Below, one piece after another: positions 9,045 through 19,137 of a DNA stretch of 64,000 nucleotides (positions are counted from its first letter, which is position 1; each line of letters starts with the position of its first letter). The DNA lies in NCBI RefSeq assembly GCF_017565645.3, contig NZ_CP086136.1:3641501-3705500 (forward strand), given 5' to 3'. The notes beneath the pieces are model-generated. The model was given only the letters and a program-made list of their open reading frames with translations, searched no databases and was not told the DNA's origin. This DNA is from Bradyrhizobium barranii subsp. barranii (GTDB lineage Bacteria; Pseudomonadota; Alphaproteobacteria; Rhizobiales; Xanthobacteraceae). Position numbers and translations under genes: made by a program.

Positions 9045-9473
9045 TTACGATGCTTCCGCGAGCGCCTCTTTCGCGTCGGTCTTGATGCGCTCGACCATCG
9101 AGCGCAGGCCGTTGGAACGCTGCGGCGTCAGATGATCGCGAAAGCCGAATTCGTTGAACACCGCGATCGCGTCGGTCGCAAGGATCTGCTGCGGCGTGCG
9201 GCCGGAGTAAAGCGAGAGCACGATCGCGACCAGCCCGCGCACGATGTGGGCGTCACTGTCGCCGCGATATTTCAGGATCGGGGCGCCGCCATCGCGATCG
9301 ACCAGCTTCTGGAGCCAGACCTGGCTGACGCAGCCATTCACCTTGTTCTCGGCCGAATGCTCGGATTCGGGCATCGGTTCCAGGGTGCGGCCGAGCTCGA
9401 TGACGTACCGGTAGCGGTCGTCCCACTCGTCCAGGAGCTCGAAATTGTCCCTGATTTCGTCGATCGTCGTCAT
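9045..9473 (-). CDS. sufE: SufE family Fe-S cluster assembly protein
   Basis: 142 aa, normal SufE length. SufE accepts persulfide sulfur from the cysteine desulfurase SufS and passes it to the SufBCD scaffold. The acceptor cysteine is Cys48 in 'VNGCVSQVWL'. 'RSNGLRSMVERI' closes the domain as in homologues. The ATG at 9473 is preferred over upstream in-frame codons to 9575, which encode no recognisable sequence. It is isolated from any suf operon in this window. Confidence 0.92.
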   Translation of the reverse strand: MTTIDEIRDNFELLDEWDDRYRYVIELGRTLEPMPESEHSAENKVNGCVSQVWLQKLVDRDGGAPILKYRGDSDAHIVRGLVAIVLSLYSGRTPQQILATDAIAVFNEFGFRDHLTPQRSNGLRSMVERIKTDAKEALAEAS

Positions 9474-9541
9474 GCTGGCCCAATGTTCCCGTTCAGGCCA
9501 ATATAAGGATGCGAGGAGGCGAAATCGATAGGGTTTGGGCG

Positions 9542-9967
9542 CTAATTCGCCGGCGCCGCCGCAGGGCCGCGCCATTCCAGCGCGAGGTCGTCCTGGCTCA
9601 GGGTGTCGCGCGGCGCCTCGCCCGAGGCGGCATCGCCTTCGCCGGCCAGCGCAATCGAGCCGGTATGATCGGGCGCCTTCTTGTCGGTCTTCTCGAGCTG
9701 CTCTTTCTTGTCGTTGATGATCTGGTAGATCTTCTTCGCGCCGTCCTGTGCGCGCTGGCCGATGATGGTCGCGGCCTGTCCGCCGACCTCGCAGGCCGCC
9801 GGCTGGCGCTTGCAGAACTGGGTCACGTCGGAGACGGCCGCGGTCGCAGCCTGCACCGCATCGGCGGCGCCGATCTGCGGCAGCTTGTCCGATTCGGGCG
9901 TCTTGTCCCGCGGCAGGAGCACCAGCACCAGCCCGAGCCAGAATGTGATGCGGAGCAGAAAGCGCAT
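9542..9967 (-). CDS. DUF5330 domain-containing protein
   Basis: 141 aa with one N-terminal hydrophobic helix (about 3-18), followed by 'DAVQAATAAVSDVTQFCKRQ', the conserved core of DUF5330, and a C-terminal tail that looks disordered. Function unknown; the hydrophobic start suggests a membrane-anchored or exported protein. It lies upstream of sufE on the same strand, 68 bp apart, and diverges from the PAS sensor kinase. Confidence 0.8.
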   Translation of the reverse strand: MRFLLRITFWLGLVLVLLPRDKTPESDKLPQIGAADAVQAATAAVSDVTQFCKRQPAACEVGGQAATIIGQRAQDGAKKIYQIINDKKEQLEKTDKKAPDHTGSIALAGEGDAASGEAPRDTLSQDDLALEWRGPAAAPAN

Positions 9968-10355
9968 CTTATCGACCTGTATGTTAGATCCCGCCGCGGC
10001 GATGCCCGCGAGGCGCCGGACCTAGCAACTCTCGATAAATCGCAAGTGATTGCCTTCCGCTTAATTCGCGGAAAATCTACGCAAGAATCTTCCCGAACCG
10101 CCACGTCGTAAATTTTCGATTGACGCCGGAGCCCCGTGATTTCGGTGGCGCCGCTTGTCCACCAATTCGAAACCATGCGGGGACTGGTGAAACCCTGTGT
10201 TCACCATCCCCGATGATGACGTGGTCAAATCGCCTAAAAATCTCAGCGATGACACAGTGTCCGGCGGCGGGCCGCATCGCCTTAGCACTCGTTTAAGGTC
10301 GCTCTGACACGGTGGCTCAACGATAAGGAGGCGTTCCGGCACGTCTTCTCGACGA
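9968..10355. other. divergent intergenic region, 388 bp
   Basis: Separates the DUF5330 gene from the PAS kinase. The stretch 10030-10120 is AT-richer than its surroundings and likely holds promoters for both genes. I saw no riboswitch, tRNA or strong hairpin, and no convincing promoter consensus. Confidence 0.35.
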
Positions 10356-12240
<1,885 letters not shown>

Positions 12241-12248
<8 letters not shown>

Positions 12249-12954
12249 GAAGTCTGCCAAGGACGAAGCCGCTCCGCGCCGCCGTGGCGCCAAGGCCGCA
12301 GTCATTGATGTCGAGACCGAGCGCAATCTTGCGATGCGCATCCTGCTGCACAGTCCCAAGGACACGCTGGCCGGTCTCGTCGCCGTCGCCGCAGTCAGCG
12401 CGATCGTTGCCAACGCGCTGTTCCTTCAGACTGGCCGGCATCCGGCGCCGATGTTCGGCACCGTGATCAATCTTCCCGCGCCGTCGTCCGTGCCGCTGTC
12501 GAACCCCTTGCCGCGTCCGCGTCCGGTCGGCGCGGATACCTCGCCGCTGGAGCCGAGAGCGACGGAATTCCGCGCCGAGCCCAAGCCTGTCGAGCGCGCC
12601 GCCGAGAAGGCCCCCGAGAAGCCGGTCGAGGCGACGGCATCGTCGCCGCGCGCGAGCGATCCGATGACCAATCTGGTCAAGCAAACGACGTCGGCGCCGC
12701 CTTCCGTCGCCATCGCGCGTCCGCCGGCGCCGATTCCCGTGCAGCAGAGTCCGGCCGCGCGGCGTATCGCCGGCGTGCAGCGCGCGCTGTCAGAATACGG
12801 CTATGGCAATTTGAAGATCACGGGCACGATGGGCGCAGAGACGCAGTCGGCGATCCAGAAATTCGAGCGCGAGCACAAGATGCAGGTGACGGGTCAGGTC
12901 TCCGACCGCCTGCTGCGCGAGCTCGGAGCCGCGATCGGCCACCCCGTCGAATAA
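12241..12954 (+). CDS. membrane-anchored peptidoglycan-binding domain protein
   Basis: 237 aa with a single hydrophobic helix near 40-60, a Pro/Ala/Glu-rich linker (75-165), and a C-terminal PG_binding_1 domain (about 172-230, 'VQRALSEYGYG', 'IQKFEREHKM'). The helix places the binding domain in the periplasm. Its GTG start overlaps the kinase stop by 8 bp, so the two are translationally coupled. This suggests the kinase and a cell-wall-sensing or tethering protein are made together. Confidence 0.8.
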
Positions 12955-13011
12955 GCGTCATTGTTGTGCGAAGGCTGGTGCTGATTGCAGCACTGGCCTA
13001 TCGTGCTCTTC

Positions 13012-13356
13012 ATGCGTTTGAAATCAAACATTTGGGTTTCCGCCTACCTGCGCCGGTGCCAGACCGAAGGCGTGTTCGGGGCGGTGCGCCGTCGCGGTGC
13101 CGAGGAGGCGGGTGCGGTATTCGTGAAGGTGTCGCTGCTCGACGGCAACGCGATGCTGTACGTACCGGCGCCGCAGACCGTCTATGACGACGGCCGGCCG
13201 GTCGATCGCTTCTTCGTGCCACTTGCCGCGCAGCCGATGCCTGAGCCAGCGGTCGAGGAGCGCCTCACCAAGGAAATCCGCTTCGATCCGGACGCCTGGA
13301 TCGTCGAGACCGAGGACCGCAAGGGCCGTCACTTCCTCGAATTGGCGAAGACCTAG
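13012..13356 (+). CDS. DUF1491 family protein
   Basis: 114 aa. The N-terminus 'MRLKSNIWVSAYLRRCQ' is the DUF1491 signature and fixes the start at 13012 rather than an upstream in-frame codon. The family is small, soluble and found in alphaproteobacteria, with no assigned function. It overlaps the convergent DUF2336 gene by 4 bp at the stop codons. Confidence 0.82.
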   Translation: MRLKSNIWVSAYLRRCQTEGVFGAVRRRGAEEAGAVFVKVSLLDGNAMLYVPAPQTVYDDGRPVDRFFVPLAAQPMPEPAVEERLTKEIRFDPDAWIVETEDRKGRHFLELAKT

Positions 13357-14327
13357 CGGTCCGATCCGTCGGTGCCCGTCCGCACCGCAGGCGCCGAGCC
13401 CGGCTGCACGCCCGGCCGGGTCTGGCTGGCGCCCGCACGCGCGCGCTGGCGTTCGCTCTCGTGCAGCGACGACTGGTATTTTGCGCGCGTGACCGCGAGC
13501 GTCGAGCCGCGCCAGGCCGCCAGCATCACCAGCGCGGAGCGGTCGCTGAGCCGGTCGTAGAGCCGCGACAACCGGTACACCGCATCGACCGACGTGCCGA
13601 TCTCCGGCTTGAAGAACAGGAGGATGCGCTGGAAGTTCGGGCTCGGCATGTCGAGCGCGCGCGCGGCGATTGCGAGCGCTTCGCCACCGGCATCGTCGAC
13701 GATCTGGGCTGCGACGCGCGAGGGCAGGATCAGGCTGTCGCCGAGCTCGTAGGTGAAATTCTCGACATCGTTGGCGATTGCCGCCATCTCCAGGATCTGG
13801 ATCGCGCGCTTGGCGCGCACGGTCGGAATCCGCGGCGCGGCCTTCAGCGGGGTTTGCGCCAGATTGTGCAGGACCAGCGCACGCTGGGTCGCATCGGCGC
13901 GGAAGAACATGTCGTGGATCTCGGCCGCTTCCTTCGGCTGCATCGCCATGTTGGCGGCCATGCGCAACTCGGCGTCGGTCGGCGTGCGAGCTGGCGAAGC
14001 CGCCTGCGGGGAGCTGCGAATTTCGCGCGCGAGCGGAACCCTGCGGCCTTCCTGGGTCGCAACCAGCCCGAGTTTCTGCAGGACCGGGACGGGCGTCTGC
14101 GGATAGATCGCAAGCTTCGCCTTGACGGCCGCGCGCGTCGCATCGTCGACCTGGTCGATCAGCCGCGTCGCAAGCTCGATGAACTGGCGCTGCTCGTCGT
14201 CGCTGTGGGTGGGCGCCTGGACATAGAGGTCCGTCAGCACGCGCAGCAGCGTCGGGCGAACATCAACGCCTTCGCGACGGGAGAGGCTCATCAGCCCGTC
14301 GAATCCGGGAAACAGCGACTTGGTCAT
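13353..14327 (-). CDS. DUF2336 domain-containing protein
   Basis: 324 aa, mostly helical, soluble, with the DUF2336 core covering most of the length. The C-terminal 40 residues are Arg/Ser/Pro-rich and probably disordered. No catalytic motif is visible. DUF2336 proteins occur widely in alphaproteobacteria without known function. An exact CtrA-type site (TTAA-N7-TTAA, 14383-14397) lies 56 bp upstream of the start, so cell-cycle control is plausible. Confidence 0.82.
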   Translation of the reverse strand: MTKSLFPGFDGLMSLSRREGVDVRPTLLRVLTDLYVQAPTHSDDEQRQFIELATRLIDQVDDATRAAVKAKLAIYPQTPVPVLQKLGLVATQEGRRVPLAREIRSSPQAASPARTPTDAELRMAANMAMQPKEAAEIHDMFFRADATQRALVLHNLAQTPLKAAPRIPTVRAKRAIQILEMAAIANDVENFTYELGDSLILPSRVAAQIVDDAGGEALAIAARALDMPSPNFQRILLFFKPEIGTSVDAVYRLSRLYDRLSDRSALVMLAAWRGSTLAVTRAKYQSSLHESERQRARAGASQTRPGVQPGSAPAVRTGTDGSDR

Positions 14328-14382
14328 GGAGAGATACGCGACCTGGAAAAGATACTCGTCCGCGAGCCTAACGCAGGTTCCT

Positions 14383-14397
14383 TTAAAGGCTCGTTAA
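14383..14397. promoter_or_regulatory. candidate CtrA binding site
   Basis: Exact TTAA-AGGCTCG-TTAA, the full alphaproteobacterial CtrA consensus, 56 bp upstream of the DUF2336 start codon on the minus strand. The site is palindromic, so it could also serve the small + strand gene at 14583, about 186 bp away. Confidence 0.5.
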
Positions 14398-14582
14398 GGA
14401 AAACGAGGCGTGAAGTCGACCCCATCATTTCAGGTGTTGTCGTCCCGCAACGGGACGCGGGAGGCCGCCCGTGAAGTTACGGTCCGGAAGGCGCGTTTAC
14501 ACCCCGTTAACCATGAACTGATCTTAATGAACGCACGTTGCACCAGCGCGCTCGGTCGCGCGGCAATTGATAGAGAGCTGAT

Positions 14583-14771
14583 ATGGGGACCATTATCGAA
14601 TTTCCGGCCGGTCGCCGGGCAGGCTCGTCGGGGGATGCCACGCCGCGTACGGAAACGGGAACGATTCTGATCCTCCCCGTGATCCGCATCGAGCGCCAGA
14701 CGGAAGAAACCAGCGGCGATCGCGGGCCGGAGCAGGGCACAGCGCCGGGGCGCCGTCGTCGTCGCCGCTAG
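14583..14771 (+). CDS. small conserved-looking protein (MGTIIEFP type)
   Basis: 62 aa. It starts 'MGTIIEFPAGRR' and ends in an Arg run; a purine-rich stretch ('gatagagagc') lies just before the ATG. Small proteins opening with this motif recur in Bradyrhizobium as I recall them. There is no membrane segment. It sits 15 bp upstream of the lipoprotein gene on the same strand and may share its transcript. Alternative: a spurious short frame. Confidence 0.5.
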   Translation: MGTIIEFPAGRRAGSSGDATPRTETGTILILPVIRIERQTEETSGDRGPEQGTAPGRRRRRR

Positions 14772-14786
14772 CATCCGGCTTTTGCA

Positions 14787-15548
14787 ATGCCGGATGCCAT
14801 CCGCCAGATTCGGCCTGTCGTAACGGCCGTCCTGCTCGCACTCGTCGGTGCGACGCTCGGCGCGTGCAGCGGCGGCGATTTCGGCCGCACCCGCGCTGAC
14901 ATGCGCAGCGACGACATGCATCGCTGGCTCGGGGCCGAGGCCACCGGCAGCGTCGGCCTGAAGTCGTCACAATTCCAGCTCACCGACGCGGAGCGCCAGC
15001 TACGCGATCTCGCCTATCCCATGATCGAGCCGCCGCTGTCGCGGCCCGCCTGGAAGAGCGTATTCGGCGACTACAAGGCGCTGCCGTCGCCCTGGCAGCA
15101 GAAGGTCGTGTTCGACCGCACTATGTATGGGCGCACGCTGATCGACGAGCCGCATCGCTCGCATTCCTCGCGCTATGCGCAGCTGATCGAGGACGTGCGC
15201 AACGACATCACCCGTTTCGAGCCGTTCTTCGGCTCCGCGATCCGCGTCATCGATCTCGACAGGAAGCGCGATGCGACCATGGCGCGCGTCTCCGAGCTCT
15301 CGCCAAGGGAGAGGGACGATGCGGTCGCGCGCATGCAGGAGAACTCGCTGATCATCCAGTGGGTGCAGCTGTGCCTCGAGCAGCGCGTCTCGTCCTATCG
15401 CTGGGCGCTGGAGCGTCTGGTGATCCAGGCGCCCGACGGCATGGCCGCCGATGCCGACCGCCTGATCGGCGAACTCGCAGCCCAGACCGCCAATCCGCCG
15501 GTCGCGGCGCAGCCGCCTTACGGGCGCGCCGTGGTCACGAAGGGCTAG
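14787..15548 (+). CDS. putative lipoprotein, conserved hypothetical
   Basis: 253 aa. The N-terminus is a lipoprotein signal peptide with lipobox 'TLGAC' (Cys27). The mature part is largely helical, with 'LTDAERQLRDLAYPMIEPP' and a charged segment that may form a coiled coil (about 150-190). No known enzymatic motif. Its stop overlaps the convergent LysR gene by 4 bp. Confidence 0.75.
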   Translation: MPDAIRQIRPVVTAVLLALVGATLGACSGGDFGRTRADMRSDDMHRWLGAEATGSVGLKSSQFQLTDAERQLRDLAYPMIEPPLSRPAWKSVFGDYKALPSPWQQKVVFDRTMYGRTLIDEPHRSHSSRYAQLIEDVRNDITRFEPFFGSAIRVIDLDRKRDATMARVSELSPRERDDAVARMQENSLIIQWVQLCLEQRVSSYRWALERLVIQAPDGMAADADRLIGELAAQTANPPVAAQPPYGRAVVTKG

Positions 15549-16408
15549 GACTTCCTGCGCTTGTTACGCCGTGGGCCGGTCCGATCCGGCTTTCGCCGCT
15601 GCCTCTGGAGCTTCCCGACAAACTCCTTCAGCGCATCCGCCAGCGGCTCTGACGCGCGGTAGGCGAGGCCGACCTCGCGTTTGACCCTGACCTCGATCTC
15701 GCGCACCGCGACATCAGGGTTGCCGCGCGCCACGCCTTCCGGGACGATGGCAATGCCGACGCCGGCCGCGACCAGCGCCATCGCCCAATCCTCCGATTGC
15801 GCGATCGCCGCGGTCTGCCTTCGTTGTGAGCTCCGACCGAAGAATTCGCTTTGCTCGCAATGGCAGCGGTCGATCAGAGGGACGCCGGCGAGATCGGCGG
15901 TCCGCAGCTTCTCCTTCAGCGTCAGCGGATGCGAGGGCGGAAGTGCGGCGACATAGCGCTCGCTCCACAGCGCGACGAAATGCTCGTCGGCGCGGAGCAT
16001 GCTCTTCGAGATGATGCGCGCATCGGCGCGCTCGTCGCTGCCGACGAGGCGGAGCGCGATGTCGGTGCGCGCCGTCAGCGGCTTCAGCAGCGCGATCGTT
16101 CGGGGTATGTCGAGCGTGCGCATCAGTCCCAGCGTGACGGTGGTCTTCGTATTCGGCTTCCTGAACAGGCTGCGTGCGGCGTCCGCCTCGTCGATGATGC
16201 GGCGGGCCAGCGCATGAAACTGCTCGGCTGAGGCGGTCGGCGCGACGCCCTTCTTGTGCCGGATGAACAGGGTGGTGCCGAGCTCGGCCTCCAGATGGGT
16301 GATCGCGGTCGAGATCGACGGCTGCGACACGAAGCAAGCGCGCGCCGCCGCGGTCAGATTGCGCTCGCGGTACACGGCTGCGAAGTAGCGAAGCTCGCGG
16401 ATGTCCAT
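15545..16408 (-). CDS. LysR family transcriptional regulator
   Basis: 287 aa with an N-terminal winged helix (1-60, 'NLTAAARACFVSQPSISTAI') and a substrate-binding domain. The C-terminus is basic. It is divergent from the metallo-beta-lactamase-fold gene with 93 bp between them, and an AT-rich palindromic operator lies in that gap. By the usual LysR arrangement it probably controls that hydrolase and its own transcription; the effector is unknown. Confidence 0.88.
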   Translation of the reverse strand: MDIRELRYFAAVYRERNLTAAARACFVSQPSISTAITHLEAELGTTLFIRHKKGVAPTASAEQFHALARRIIDEADAARSLFRKPNTKTTVTLGLMRTLDIPRTIALLKPLTARTDIALRLVGSDERADARIISKSMLRADEHFVALWSERYVAALPPSHPLTLKEKLRTADLAGVPLIDRCHCEQSEFFGRSSQRRQTAAIAQSEDWAMALVAAGVGIAIVPEGVARGNPDVAVREIEVRVKREVGLAYRASEPLADALKEFVGKLQRQRRKPDRTGPRRNKRRKS

Positions 16409-16423
16409 AGGATATGCCTAGAG

Positions 16424-16452
16424 ATAGTATCAATATTCAATATTTTACCTAT
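16424..16452. promoter_or_regulatory. LysR-type operator candidate
   Basis: ATAG (16424-16427) and CTAT (16449-16452) flank the 13-bp palindrome AATATT-C-AATATT (16432-16444). It sits between divergent LysR and metallo-hydrolase genes and is strikingly AT-rich against the local background. Fits a LysR autoregulatory site. Confidence 0.5.
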
Positions 16453-16501
16453 AGATCGCCCGGTGGCAAGAACGCCCTGCTCACAACAGCAGGAACGCGC
16501 C

Positions 16502-17329
16502 ATGAAGATCCACCACCTCAACACCGGCACGATGTGCCCCATGGGCCGCCGCCTTGTGAACGGCACGGGCGGCCTGTTCCAGCGCGCCCGCCTGGTCTGC
16601 CATTGCCTGCTGGTCGAGACGAGGGACGGACTCGCTCTGGTCGACACCGGCATCGGTCTCGGCGATATCGCAACGCCCGATCGGCTCGGGGGCCGATGGC
16701 TGCGCCAGACCGCGCCGAGGCTGGATCCGGCGGAGACGGCGGTCGAGCAGGTGAAGGCGCTCGGCTACTCGCCCAGCGATGTGCGCCACGTGCTGCTGAC
16801 GCATCTCGACCGCGACCACGCCGGCGGCGTGCCGGACTTTCCCCATGCCGCGATCCACGTCCACCGCGCCGAATACGACATGGCGGTGCTGCGCAAGCCC
16901 GCGCCGCCCGAAGGGCGTTATGTCACGGGGCAGTGGAGCCATGGGCCGGGCTGGACATTCTATGGCGAGGCCGGCGAGGACTGGTTCGGCTTCAAGGGCG
17001 TGCGCGCGCTCGGCGACAAGGAAGCCGACATCCTGATGATCCCGCTCGCCGGCCACACACTCGGCCATTGCGGCATCGCGGTGCGATCAGGCGAGAAATG
17101 GCTGCTGCATGCCGGCGACAGCTATTTCCACCACGGCCAGCTCGACGCGTCGCCGCACGTGCCGCTCATGCTCGGCTATTTCCAGCGCCGCGGCGACATG
17201 GACCGCAAGATGCGGATCGCCAACCAGGCGCGGCTGCGCGCGCTGAAGCTGAACCACGGCGACCGCGTGAGCATCGTCAACAGCCACGATCCCGTCGCCT
17301 ATGAAAGCTGCCGCTGCGCTGCGCATTAG
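16502..17329 (+). CDS. MBL-fold metallo-hydrolase
   Basis: 275 aa, the size of quorum-quenching lactonase-like MBL proteins. The main metal motif reads 'THLDRDHAGG' (His101, Asp103, Asp105, His106): the second histidine of the usual HxHxDH is Asp. 'AGHTLGH', 'LHAGDSY' and 'NSHDP' supply the other ligands. Substrate unknown; a lactone or thioester is possible. The start at 16502 follows 'aggaacgcgcc'. Probably controlled by the divergent LysR gene. Confidence 0.82.
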   Translation: MKIHHLNTGTMCPMGRRLVNGTGGLFQRARLVCHCLLVETRDGLALVDTGIGLGDIATPDRLGGRWLRQTAPRLDPAETAVEQVKALGYSPSDVRHVLLTHLDRDHAGGVPDFPHAAIHVHRAEYDMAVLRKPAPPEGRYVTGQWSHGPGWTFYGEAGEDWFGFKGVRALGDKEADILMIPLAGHTLGHCGIAVRSGEKWLLHAGDSYFHHGQLDASPHVPLMLGYFQRRGDMDRKMRIANQARLRALKLNHGDRVSIVNSHDPVAYESCRCAAH

Positions 17330-17351
17330 GGTGTCGAAGCCGGGCCGCCGG

Positions 17352-18431
17352 TTATGCGCCCGAACGCACTGCTTGAGTCCGGAGCAAGCGGTGCTTCACC
17401 GTTCGGGCGATTGCCGCTGGCGCGTCGTCGGGAATCGCAAAGCATGAGCTCGCGTTGATCTCGCACAGGACGTAGGTGTCGGTACCGGCGGCGTCGCGGG
17501 GCCCGTACAGGAAGTCGGCGTCCCAGATCACCGGCAGCGACGGTTCGTCGATGCCGAGCGTGTCCATCAGCTGCGGCGTCCATTCGTCCTCCATCGATCT
17601 TCGGAGCGTCTGGAATTGCGAAGCATCGGGTCCATGCATGATCCGTGGGCCCGGCTGCGCCTCGGGTGCGTCGGGGCCTTCCGGCGGCGGCGGGATCAGG
17701 GCCTTGATCAATTGATGCCCGAAGCCCGCGACCTTGGCGCCGCTCATGTAGCAGCGGATCATGCCGTCGGGCAGGCGGGGTTGGAACGCCTGGTCGATGA
17801 CGCAGCCGCCCCATCCGAAATACGGTTCGCAGCGCGCGAGGAAGGCATCGAGCGGCATGTCCTCGGGCAGACTGCCGCGTTGGGCATGCAGCACGCGAAC
17901 CATGGCGTCCGCGTTGGGCAGGGCCTCCACCTTCCACACCCCCTGGCCGCCATTGCCGCGATTTTGCTTGAGCACGCGCGGACCGTTCGCCTGAAGACGC
18001 GCGGGAAATTCGGCGCGGAAGCTTGCGGCGGTGTCATAGCGATGCGTGTCGGCTCCCCAGCCGAGATGACGCGTTCGGTAGAGCACCTCCTTGACGCCCA
18101 TCTTCAGGATCACGTCGGGATGGGCGCTCACCCATGGCCCTTGCGCCGCAACGTCGCGAAGCAGCGGGTCGAGGGCCTCGCGCGTCTTGCCCTGATGGAT
18201 CGGATCGACCCAGACGAGCACGCCATCGACGGCGAGCAGTTGATCGCGGACGGCGTCGGCGAAGATCTCGTCGTAGATCACCGGTCGGGCTTCGATGCCG
18301 ACCGCGGCGAGTGCTTCGAAAACGCAGACGAAGCGGCTGTTTTGCGCCGTCGCGTCCCGGCGCGCGGCGGCGTCGCCGCGGGAGAGGATGGCAACGGTAT
18401 GGCGGACAGGAGGATGGCGTTCGGTATCCAT
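17352..18431 (-). CDS. Cj0069 family protein (ATP-grasp-like)
   Basis: 359 aa. It matches the Cj0069 family: an N-terminal Rossmann-like part ('TVAILSRGDAAARRD'), a middle with 'VLKQNRGNGGQGVWKVE' resembling an ATP-grasp nucleotide loop, and a C-terminal 'VLCEINASSCFAIPD' like the ATP-grasp metal site. Such enzymes ligate a carboxylate to an amine or thiol; the actual substrates are not known. The ATG at 18431 starts the recognisable domain. Monocistronic and convergent with the metallo-hydrolase. Confidence 0.75.
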   Translation of the reverse strand: MDTERHPPVRHTVAILSRGDAAARRDATAQNSRFVCVFEALAAVGIEARPVIYDEIFADAVRDQLLAVDGVLVWVDPIHQGKTREALDPLLRDVAAQGPWVSAHPDVILKMGVKEVLYRTRHLGWGADTHRYDTAASFRAEFPARLQANGPRVLKQNRGNGGQGVWKVEALPNADAMVRVLHAQRGSLPEDMPLDAFLARCEPYFGWGGCVIDQAFQPRLPDGMIRCYMSGAKVAGFGHQLIKALIPPPPEGPDAPEAQPGPRIMHGPDASQFQTLRRSMEDEWTPQLMDTLGIDEPSLPVIWDADFLYGPRDAAGTDTYVLCEINASSCFAIPDDAPAAIARTVKHRLLRTQAVRSGA

Positions 18432-18591
18432 GCGCAAGCTCCACGAATGGCGTGCTGCGCAGAGCTTGGACCGAGGTCTCACGGGGAGTCTGCTTCGTCC
18501 CCACGCCGATCAATCTACGTGAGATCGTCCGGCCGTTGCAAGATGGTGTTTGTGCGGTTCCATCGAGACGGCGAACGCTTCGCGCGCGCCG

Positions 18592-18999
18592 CTACGGTGG
18601 CGGAGGATAGCGGTCGAATGTCGGCAGTTCGTGCGCGCGCTCCATCCATCGAAGGCGCTCTGCGACCTGGATGTGCATCGTCGCCGGTACGGCGTCGGGA
18701 TCGTCGTAGGTCGCGCTCTGGACGTCGATGACCCCGGGCAACATGTCGGCATTGACATAAAACAGGCCGGTTCCGCAGTCGCCGCAAAAGTGCCGCCGCG
18801 CATGTTCCGAGGAGCTGTAGACCTTGGGCTCGCCCTTGGTCACCTTGACGGCATCGTCCGCGTACATCGTCCAGCCGACGACGGGAGCGCCCGCGTGAAG
18901 TCTGCAATCGCGGCAGTGACACAGCGCGTGCACGATCGCTTCGCCCTCGACCTGATAGCGGATCGCGCCGCAGTGACAGCCGCCGGTGATGGTGCTCAT
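18592..18999 (-). CDS. GFA family (Gfa/centromere protein V-like) protein
   Basis: 135 aa. Zinc-ligand cysteines follow the glutathione-dependent formaldehyde-activating enzyme pattern: 'GGCHCGAIRY' (Cys8, Cys10), 'CHCRDCR' (Cys27, Cys29, Cys32) and 'FCGDCGTGLF' (Cys72, Cys75). Most bacterial members have unknown activity; formaldehyde/glutathione chemistry is only the name of the family. The start at 18999 has a strong upstream 'gggaggaacgc' ribosome site. Confidence 0.85.
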   Translation of the reverse strand: MSTITGGCHCGAIRYQVEGEAIVHALCHCRDCRLHAGAPVVGWTMYADDAVKVTKGEPKVYSSSEHARRHFCGDCGTGLFYVNADMLPGVIDVQSATYDDPDAVPATMHIQVAERLRWMERAHELPTFDRYPPPP

Positions 19000-19137
19000 G
19001 CGTTCCTCCCGATGGAAGCGAGGTTTCGTTGATCGATAGCTCTCGAGACCTGCGGCTTCAACGGCGCAATCGATTTGCGATTGCGTCCTACTGTCGCGTG
19101 ACACCTCCCGCCACGGCGCGGACGAGGTGATCCGCGA

